Shown here one piece after another: positions 57,716-64,000 of a DNA stretch of 64,000 nucleotides. Every line of letters starts with the position of its first letter. Position 1 is the first letter of the stretch. The translations under genes and the position numbers were made by a program. The stretch is from assembly GCF_014529935.1 (NCBI RefSeq), contig NZ_JACVFC010000005.1, positions 248,001-312,000 on the forward strand, given 5' to 3'. The notes under the pieces were generated by a model that saw only the letters and a list, made by a program, of their open reading frames with translations, did no database searches and was not told where the DNA came from. The stretch is from Chitinophaga qingshengii (GTDB lineage Bacteria > Bacteroidota > Bacteroidia > Chitinophagales > Chitinophagaceae).

Positions 57716-60700
57716 ATGAAGAAGACATCCCTTCTTAGGGCATGCTGTGCCATGCTCCTATCATCCCTTTTGCTAAGTTGGGCACAAATAGCAGAAGGAC
57801 TGAAAGACAAGATTGACGTGGGTTTCAGACAAACGAAAGTGCTGAATGTAATACAGTATCTCGAAAAAAATACCCGTCTGAAATTTTCGTATAATCTTGA
57901 TGATCTGGAAAAATTGAAACCTGTAACCATCGATAAAAAAGAAAGGACAGTAGAAGGTTTACTCCAGGAAATCAGCCATGTAACGTCGCTGCAATTCAGG
58001 ATGACAGAAGACATCATCCTGGTGAAAGCAGCACCGGCTACTTCCCTGGTAACCGCGCTGCCGGCACAGGAAAAAGTAGTGGAAGGCATTGTAAAGGCTG
58101 CCAATGGTGAAACCCTCCCCGGCGTAAGCGTACGGGTAAAAGGTACTTCCCGTGGTATGCTCACCGATGTAAAAGGCAGCTTTCGGTTCACCGACCTGCC
58201 ACCAGGTGCGGTACTGGAAGTATCTTTCATTGGCTACGAAACACAAGAGGTAACTGTCAACGGTAATGGACCGCTGGCTGTTACCCTTGCTGCTTCTACC
58301 AAAGTACTGGACCAGGTGGTGGTAGTGGGCTATGGTACCCAAAGTAAAAGAAATGTGAGCAGTGCTATCACTTCCGTGAAAGGTAATGAGATTGCCAATG
58401 TGGCCAGCAACAATCCGGTGAATGCCCTGCAGGGTAAAGTGGCCGGTCTTACCGTTACCAATGCCGGCGGTGCTCCCGGTGCTATGGCAGATATCCGCCT
58501 GCGCGGTATCAGCACCTATGGCTCACACCAGCCACTGTTTATCGTTGACGGCAGCCCGGCAGACCCCTATTATCTCAACAACAACGATATTGCTTCTATA
58601 GAAGTACTGAAAGACGGCGCTGCTGCTTCTATCTACGGTTCCGTGGCTGCTAATGGTGTGATCCTGATTACCACAAAAAAAGGTAAAAAAGGCGCACCAA
58701 AAATTGAGTTCAATACCTGGTACAGCGTAGTTAATCCTACCGGTAAACAACACCTGTTGGATGCGGATGGTTACCTGAAAGTACATACAGCGATGTATGA
58801 TGCGGCTCCCGCCAGTACTAAAAGACCAGCATACCTGAAAAGTGGTGTCACCGCCAATACCAACTGGCAGGATGAAATATTACGTCAGGGTAATAGCGAA
58901 AATTATAGCCTTAACCTCACCGGCGGTAGCGAGTTCTTTACCTATGGCCTCAGCGGTAATATTACCAATGAAAAAGGCACCTTGCTCGGAACTAATTTTA
59001 AAAAGAAATCAGTCCGCTCCCGCAACGAATACAGAAAAGGTCGCCTCACGGTGGAAGCCAACCTGGTATATGCGGAAACAGAACGTCGTGACGCGCCTTA
59101 CAGTGTGAAAGATGCTTACTTCCAGTCACCACTGTTACCCGTATACGACGATAAGGAAAAATATGGTTATGCGATGCAGATCAACCAGCTGCCGAAATTT
59201 GAAAACGCAGTAGGGGTGAACTTCTACAACGATAACAACTATAAGACACAGTATTTTAATGGTAACGCGCGCCTGACGCTCGAATTGCTGAGAGGCATGA
59301 AGTTCACCAGCAATCTGAGCCTGGCCAACAGCAATTACTTTAACTATGCTTTCCATCCGCCATACCGTGCCAGTGCCAATGATCCGCTGATTCCTTTTGC
59401 ACAGCTGCAGGACGGCCGTAGCAACCAACGGCAACGCCTGATGGAACACCTGTTATACTACGACCGGTCTTTCGGTAAACACAGCCTGAATCTGTTGGGT
59501 GGCTATACTGCAATGGAAAATACCTCCAACGGTGTAACGACCATTGCTGATGGTAAAACCACGGTGTATGCGGTAAAAGATGGTCAGCTCTCTTCCAGTA
59601 TCGTACCGGGCGGTTTTCTGGACCCTGCATTTAATACGATGGACGGCGCCAAAGGCGGTACTTACAGTGCTTCGGGTACCCGCTGGCAAACAAATCGCCA
59701 TTCCTGGCTGGGCCGTATTAACTACGCATACGACGGTAAATACCTGCTGCAACTGGCTATTCGTCGGGACGGGTCTTCCAAATTCGGCGTAAACCGCCGC
59801 TATGGTAATTTCCCATCTGCATCTGTGGGATGGAATATTCAGAGCGAGCCATTTATGCAAAAGTTCACCTGGCTCAATATGTTGAAATTGCGCGCCAGCT
59901 ATGGTCAATTGGGTAATGAAGATGTACTGACGGCATATTCCCACCAGCAACTGATTCTGATCAATAACGTATGGGGTGGTGGTTATGTACAGGGATCAGG
60001 TGCTACTGCATGGCCTGGCGGTGCTGCCTGGGAACTAAAAAATAAGGACCTGCGTTGGGAAACCAGTACCAGCCGTAACGTTGGCTTTGACTTCGCTGTT
60101 TTAAATAAATTAACCGGTGCTTTCAACTACTTTAACAACCTGACCACCGATGTATTGATGAGAAGAGAGCTGGCGCCAGGTACAGGGTTGAATAACCCTA
60201 TTCTGAACGTAGGCCGCTTTAATAACCGTGGATGGGAACTGGAAATGACCTGGGCGGATAAAAAAGGAGACTGGAATTACAGTGTGACCGGTACCGTTAG
60301 TCAGGTGAAAAATACGGTGCTGGCACTGGCCAATGACAACCAAAAAATCTACGGCACGGGTCTGAAATATGGCACCGGCCCCGTTCCCAATACTACCCAG
60401 GTCGGACGGGAGGTAGGCGCTTTCTTCCTCTATGAAGCGGACGGTATCTTCCAGTCTGACGCGGAAGTAGCTGCCCATAAAAATGGTAAAGGAGAACTGT
60501 TACAACCCGATGCCAAAGCTGGTGATATGCGTTTTAAAGATACCAATGGCGACGGCGTCATTGACGATGCGGATAAAACCTACAAAGGAAGTGCTTTCCC
60601 CAAAGTAGAATTTGGACTGAACATGACGGCTGCCTGGAAAGGATTCGACCTCCAGCTGTTCTGGCAAGGCGTTGCTGGTAATAAAATCTACAACGGTAAC

Positions 60701-61093
60701 AAATACGAATTGCAGGGTATGGATGCTGGTCGTAACTTCGACGTAAGCACACTCAACGCCTGGACACCGCAAAATACCAATACCGATGTGCCTCGTGCTG
60801 TATTAGGTGATCCTAACAACAACAACCGGGAATCTACCCGCTTCCTGGAAAGTGGCAGTTACCTGCGCCTGAAAAATATAACACTGGGTTATGCTTTCTC
60901 TCCACAGCTGCTGCAACAGGTAAAAGTTACACGGTTACGCCTGTACGTAAGTGCACAGAACATACTCACTTTCACCAAATACTCCGGACCTGATCCCGAA
61001 ATTGGTCGCTCAGATATCCTCAACGGTGGCCTGGACCGCCTGATGTATCCGCAAAACAAAGTATTGATGGCTGGGGCACAGCTGGAATTCTAA
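57716..61093 (+). CDS. SusC/RagA-family TonB-linked outer-membrane transporter with STN domain
   Basis: 1125 residues. Signal peptide, then an STN signalling domain at about 30-100 (VIQYLEKNTRLKFSYNLDDL), a carboxypeptidase-regulatory domain at about 120-200 (GIVKAANGETLPGVSVRVKG), a plug with the SusC signatures (LDQVVVVGYGTQSKRNVSSA; LQGKVAGLTVTNAGGAPG; AAASIYGSVAANGVILITTK) and a barrel ending in KVLMAGAQLEF. It imports a glycan fragment across the outer membrane using TonB energy, with SusD as the lid. The STN domain ties it to the FecR/sigma pair. Confidence 0.95.
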   Translation: MKKTSLLRACCAMLLSSLLLSWAQIAEGLKDKIDVGFRQTKVLNVIQYLEKNTRLKFSYNLDDLEKLKPVTIDKKERTVEGLLQEISHVTSLQFRMTEDIILVKAAPATSLVTALPAQEKVVEGIVKAANGETLPGVSVRVKGTSRGMLTDVKGSFRFTDLPPGAVLEVSFIGYETQEVTVNGNGPLAVTLAASTKVLDQVVVVGYGTQSKRNVSSAITSVKGNEIANVASNNPVNALQGKVAGLTVTNAGGAPGAMADIRLRGISTYGSHQPLFIVDGSPADPYYLNNNDIASIEVLKDGAAASIYGSVAANGVILITTKKGKKGAPKIEFNTWYSVVNPTGKQHLLDADGYLKVHTAMYDAAPASTKRPAYLKSGVTANTNWQDEILRQGNSENYSLNLTGGSEFFTYGLSGNITNEKGTLLGTNFKKKSVRSRNEYRKGRLTVEANLVYAETERRDAPYSVKDAYFQSPLLPVYDDKEKYGYAMQINQLPKFENAVGVNFYNDNNYKTQYFNGNARLTLELLRGMKFTSNLSLANSNYFNYAFHPPYRASANDPLIPFAQLQDGRSNQRQRLMEHLLYYDRSFGKHSLNLLGGYTAMENTSNGVTTIADGKTTVYAVKDGQLSSSIVPGGFLDPAFNTMDGAKGGTYSASGTRWQTNRHSWLGRINYAYDGKYLLQLAIRRDGSSKFGVNRRYGNFPSASVGWNIQSEPFMQKFTWLNMLKLRASYGQLGNEDVLTAYSHQQLILINNVWGGGYVQGSGATAWPGGAAWELKNKDLRWETSTSRNVGFDFAVLNKLTGAFNYFNNLTTDVLMRRELAPGTGLNNPILNVGRFNNRGWELEMTWADKKGDWNYSVTGTVSQVKNTVLALANDNQKIYGTGLKYGTGPVPNTTQVGREVGAFFLYEADGIFQSDAEVAAHKNGKGELLQPDAKAGDMRFKDTNGDGVIDDADKTYKGSAFPKVEFGLNMTAAWKGFDLQLFWQGVAGNKIYNGNKYELQGMDAGRNFDVSTLNAWTPQNTNTDVPRAVLGDPNNNNRESTRFLESGSYLRLKNITLGYAFSPQLLQQVKVTRLRLYVSAQNILTFTKYSGPDPEIGRSDILNGGLDRLMYPQNKVLMAGAQLEF

Positions 61094-61097
61094 AAAA

Positions 61098-62627
61098 ATG
61101 GTTATGAAAAAATCTTTGTTATATATATCCTTATTATCCGCAGCCATGGTATTTAATACCGGTTGTAAAAAAGAGTTGCTGGAACAGACTTCGCCTGACC
61201 TGCTCACATCGGATAACTTCTGGACTTCCCGCGATCGCGCACTCACAGGGCTGGCTGCTGCCTACTCCAGGATTGAGAGCTTCTCCGGTTGGGATAACTT
61301 CGTGGAGGCCCGTTCCTGCCGCGATTTCTATCGGGAAGATTATGTAGACCCTGGGGCGGATGCCTACAATTACAGCTGGTGGATGGAGATCTATAACTTC
61401 AGTTATAACTCCGGTAACTATGCGATCGATCTGCTGTGGAGAGATAACTACAGAGGTATCAACTTCACCAACCAGGTGTTGGAAAATGTAGGTAAGATGA
61501 CTGACAAACAGATTGATGATGCCAGCAAAAAGATGATCCTGGCGGAGGCCCACTTCCTCCGTGCATATTACTATTTTAAGGTGATCACCAACTTCCAACA
61601 GGTGATTATTTGGGATAAAGTGCCCACTAGTGAAGCAGAGCTGCCGAAAGCACCTTCTACACGTTCCGAGGTGTGGAACATGATTCTCTCCGACCTGAAA
61701 GCAGCGGAGCCGGATCTGCCGCTGCGTAGCGATAGACCCGCTACAGAGCTGGGGCGCGCTACAAAAGGAGCTGCGCAGGCTTACCTCGGCAAGGCGCTGA
61801 TTTACCGCGCCGGAGAGGAAAAAGCCAACGCTAACGCCTATATCACGGAAGCGGCTACCTGGTTGAAAAAAGTGATCGACTCTAAACAATACAGCCTGGT
61901 AACGAACTATCTCTCCCTGTTCAACGGTACAAGTTCCAATACTACTGAATCAGTATTTGAACTGCAACAAACCATGGATGAGTCAAACGGAGCCTATTAC
62001 AAATCCTATCTCAGCGACTGGATGGCTGCTTCTGAACTGGGTGGTTATGGTGAAATATATGGGTCTGAAAGACTACTGACAGAAATGACAAAAGAAGGGA
62101 AAGTGGCTACAGACGGCTTGTACGATCATCGTGTGTACAACACCTTATTCTTCAATGATGCCTACTTCAACGACGCTGCGACGCCGCGCGTGTATGGTTA
62201 TAAGTATGACCAGGTATTCGAAAATAATACCATCGCTTTCCGGAAGTGGATACCCAACGATATCGACAAACTGGGAGGTCCCAACGCTATCAATGTTCCT
62301 ATTATCCGCTACGCAGATGTGAAGCTGCTGTACGCCGAAGCACAGAACGCGCTGGGAGCACCGGAGCTGGCTATGGAGCAGATCAACGATGTGCGTGCCC
62401 GCGCTGCTATGCCGCCGTTGAACCTGACTAATACAACCGATGTGTTTAAACAGCTGGTGCATGAACGCGTGATGGAATTCACCCTGGAAGGTAGCCGTTT
62501 CTACGATCTTCGTCGCTGGGGTATGCTCACGGAAAAGATGAAGGAAGCCGGAAGGACGGTGACAGCCGATAAAGGTTATTATCCGCTGCCTCTGAAAGAA
62601 GTGCTGAACAACCCATTAGCCCATTAA
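61098..62627 (+). CDS. SusD/RagB-family nutrient-binding lipoprotein
   Basis: 509 residues. Lipoprotein signal with Cys23 in FNTGCKKELLEQ; start at ATG 61098 or 61104. The family's helical tetratricopeptide fold is recognisable (AEAHFLRAYYYFKVITNFQQ; KGAAQAYLGKALIYRAGEEK) and the end shows the SusD tail (LVHERVMEFTLEGSRFYDLR; YYPLPLKEVLNNP). It captures glycan at the surface and closes on the SusC barrel encoded four bases upstream. Confidence 0.95.
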   Translation: MVMKKSLLYISLLSAAMVFNTGCKKELLEQTSPDLLTSDNFWTSRDRALTGLAAAYSRIESFSGWDNFVEARSCRDFYREDYVDPGADAYNYSWWMEIYNFSYNSGNYAIDLLWRDNYRGINFTNQVLENVGKMTDKQIDDASKKMILAEAHFLRAYYYFKVITNFQQVIIWDKVPTSEAELPKAPSTRSEVWNMILSDLKAAEPDLPLRSDRPATELGRATKGAAQAYLGKALIYRAGEEKANANAYITEAATWLKKVIDSKQYSLVTNYLSLFNGTSSNTTESVFELQQTMDESNGAYYKSYLSDWMAASELGGYGEIYGSERLLTEMTKEGKVATDGLYDHRVYNTLFFNDAYFNDAATPRVYGYKYDQVFENNTIAFRKWIPNDIDKLGGPNAINVPIIRYADVKLLYAEAQNALGAPELAMEQINDVRARAAMPPLNLTNTTDVFKQLVHERVMEFTLEGSRFYDLRRWGMLTEKMKEAGRTVTADKGYYPLPLKEVLNNPLAH

Positions 62628-62657
62628 TAATTTTAGATACATAACGGTTAAATAACC

Positions 62658-62690
62658 CCACTGGCGGCTTCGCAGCCGCCGGTGGTTTTT
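62658..62690 (+). terminator. Terminator between SusD and GH2 genes
   Basis: CCAC-T-GGCGGC pairs with GCCGCC-G-GTGG (one T-G pair) around TTCGCA, followed by T5. It would make SusCD expression exceed that of the downstream hydrolase. Confidence 0.85.
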
Positions 62691-62703
62691 ATACCACGGT
62701 GCC

Positions 62704-64000
62704 ATGATGAAAAAAGTATTACTCGCCTTACTGTGCTTACCAGCTACGCTGCTGGCCCAGTCCAACGATTGGGAAAACCCTCAGAAACCTTCGGAACATA
62801 CCTTATTCCCGCATGCTCACTTTATTCCCTTCCCGGATGCGGCTTCCGCATTGAAGGGAGACAGTTCTCCCTTTACCCTGTCGCTGGATGGTACCTGGAA
62901 GTTCCACCTCGCGGCTAATCCCTCCGCCCGCCCGCAGGGCTTTGAACAACCCGCTTATGATGTAACGAATTGGAAAACGATCCGCGTGCCGGCCAACTGG
63001 CAAACGGAAGGTTATGCCCCTTATATTTTTACAGATGTGGAATACCCCTTCACACCAAATCCGCCATTTGTGCCGAAGGAAGAGAACCCTGTCGGTTCCT
63101 ACCGCCGCAACTTCCAGCTGCCCGCTACCTGGAAAGGCAAACAAACCTGGCTGCACATCGGTGCTGCCAACGCTTTTGTTTATGTGTGGGTGAATGGTAA
63201 ATATGCCGGCTTCAGCAAAGACAGTAAAACACCGGCGGAATTTGATATCACCGCGCTGGTACGGCCAGGCAACAACGCCGTAGCATTACAGGTATTCCGC
63301 TTCAGCGATGGTTCCTACCTCGAAGGGCAGGATATGTGGAAACTCAGCGGCATTGAACGCAGCGTATACCTGGTAGCCCGCGCACCTTTATGCATATACG
63401 ATTATTTCGTTAAACCGCAGCTGGTCAATAACTATAAAGATGGTCTCTTTCAGCTGGACCTGGCACTTAACAAAACACCGGCTGCAACGGACAAGGATAA
63501 ACGTATCCGTGTAACGTTGCAGGACAAGGGCGCCTCCTTGTTCTCAACAGTACTGCCGGTTGGCCGTGATAGCCTGCTGCGCCTGCAACAGGTTCTTCCA
63601 GTCGTTAAATCATGGAATGCGGAAAACCCGCAATTATATCAACTGGTGATTACACTGGAAGATAAACAGGGCCGCCCGGTGGAAAGCTTTACCCAGGCGA
63701 TTGGCTTCCGTACAGTGGAGATCAGACAGGGACTGTTAATGGTAAATGGTAAACCTGTCACCATTAAAGGGGTGAACCGGCACGAACATGACATGCACAC
63801 CGCTAAGGTGGTGAACCGCGAAGGAATGCTGAAAGACATCTTCGCCATGAAGCAGTACAACATCAATGCAGTACGGGCCAGCCACTATCCCAACCGGGAA
63901 GAGTGGTATGCACTCTGTGATCAGTACGGTCTCTATGTAGTGGATGAGGCCAACATCGAATGCGATGGTATGAGCATGCACCCGCTGAAAACCCTTTCCG
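62704..64000 (+). CDS. GH2 beta-galactosidase, 3' end missing
   Basis: At least 432 residues before the right edge. Signal peptide (KKVLLALLCLPATLLAQ) places it in the periplasm; ATG 62704 or 62707. A jelly-roll sugar-binding domain (TIRVPANWQTEGYAPYIFTD; ENPVGSYRRNFQLP; DGSYLEGQDMWKLSGIERSV), an Ig-like domain and the start of the TIM barrel (IKGVNRHEHDMHTAKVVNRE) are present; the catalytic glutamates lie beyond the window. It belongs with the SusCD locus and should cleave the oligosaccharide that SusCD imports. It differs clearly from the GH2 gene at the left end. Confidence 0.92.
   Translation, partial: MMKKVLLALLCLPATLLAQSNDWENPQKPSEHTLFPHAHFIPFPDAASALKGDSSPFTLSLDGTWKFHLAANPSARPQGFEQPAYDVTNWKTIRVPANWQTEGYAPYIFTDVEYPFTPNPPFVPKEENPVGSYRRNFQLPATWKGKQTWLHIGAANAFVYVWVNGKYAGFSKDSKTPAEFDITALVRPGNNAVALQVFRFSDGSYLEGQDMWKLSGIERSVYLVARAPLCIYDYFVKPQLVNNYKDGLFQLDLALNKTPAATDKDKRIRVTLQDKGASLFSTVLPVGRDSLLRLQQVLPVVKSWNAENPQLYQLVITLEDKQGRPVESFTQAIGFRTVEIRQGLLMVNGKPVTIKGVNRHEHDMHTAKVVNREGMLKDIFAMKQYNINAVRASHYPNREEWYALCDQYGLYVVDEANIECDGMSMHPLKTLS

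Noticed and set aside
1..64000. Possible tRNA, rRNA, insertion sequence or prophage genes
   Set aside because: No tRNA-like cloverleaf with a GGTTCRA arm, no ribosomal RNA stretch, and no transposase, integrase or phage structural gene was seen on either strand. The tail-fibre-like protein at 52651 is a host surface protein type, not a phage gene.

Overview
The window reads as a chromosomal stretch of a Bacteroidota member, most likely family Chitinophagaceae and close to Chitinophaga. The evidence is a SusC/SusD pair behind an ECF sigma/FecR pair, a second sigma/FecR operon, DUF1080 and DUF4251 proteins, M28 and MtfA-like peptidases, and promoters of the Bacteroidota type (TTTG, about 19-21 bp, TAnnTTTG) in place of -35/-10 boxes. 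GC content is moderate and coding density is high. I see no rRNA, tRNA, CRISPR array, transposase or prophage. Assignment is by family recognition only; no database search was possible.

Layout. 1-2.9 kb: 3' part of a GH2 beta-galactosidase. 3-5 kb: aldo/keto reductase with an AraC regulator. 5-13.4 kb: housekeeping and accessory genes (DNA polymerase IV, an orphan CdiI-like immunity protein, a GlxA-type regulator beside an exported DJ-1 protein, ankyrin protein, ABC exporter, DUF4251, GNAT, HAD). 13.7-17.4 kb: a compact six-gene operon (two small membrane proteins, an SPFH-SHOCT protein, two zinc-ribbon proteins, a DUF6620-like protein) that resembles a membrane-stress module and is the best candidate for an under-described system. 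17.8-21.6 kb: exported DUF1080/PA14 protein and a PQQ-dehydrogenase-like beta-propeller with a C-terminal cytochrome c. 21.7-24.7 kb: M24 aminopeptidase, AraC regulator, a possible small RNA locus and a membrane protein. 25-29.9 kb: TetR-controlled TolC/EmrA/EmrB efflux operon with a clear promoter/operator. 30-40.3 kb: Mpo1-like protein, an 1888-residue alpha-2-macroglobulin-like protein carrying an embedded TonB-plug module, a beta-hydroxyacid dehydrogenase, an HxlR/DoxX pair, and a flotillin-like protein with four vault-like repeats. 40.9-49.5 kb: FtsX/MacB permease, ROK protein with three operator-like boxes, then Tat-exported Gfo/Idh/MocA oxidoreductase plus a HEAT-DUF1080-DUF1080 protein. 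49.6-53.3 kb: ECF sigma, FecR and an STN-domain protein ending in a small outer-membrane barrel, followed by a tail-fibre-like secreted protein. 53.3-55.8 kb: MtfA-like and M28 peptidases. 56-64 kb: polysaccharide utilisation locus (ECF sigma, FecR, SusC, SusD, GH2 beta-galactosidase running off the end).

How the genes fit together. The right end is a classical trans-envelope glycan-sensing and uptake locus. The two DUF1080 loci, with a Gfo/Idh/MocA enzyme in one and a cytochrome-linked dehydrogenase in the other, suggest periplasmic oxidation and cleavage of glycosides through 3-keto intermediates (inference). Several convergent gene pairs are separated by very long AT-rich near-perfect hairpins that look like one recurring kind of element.
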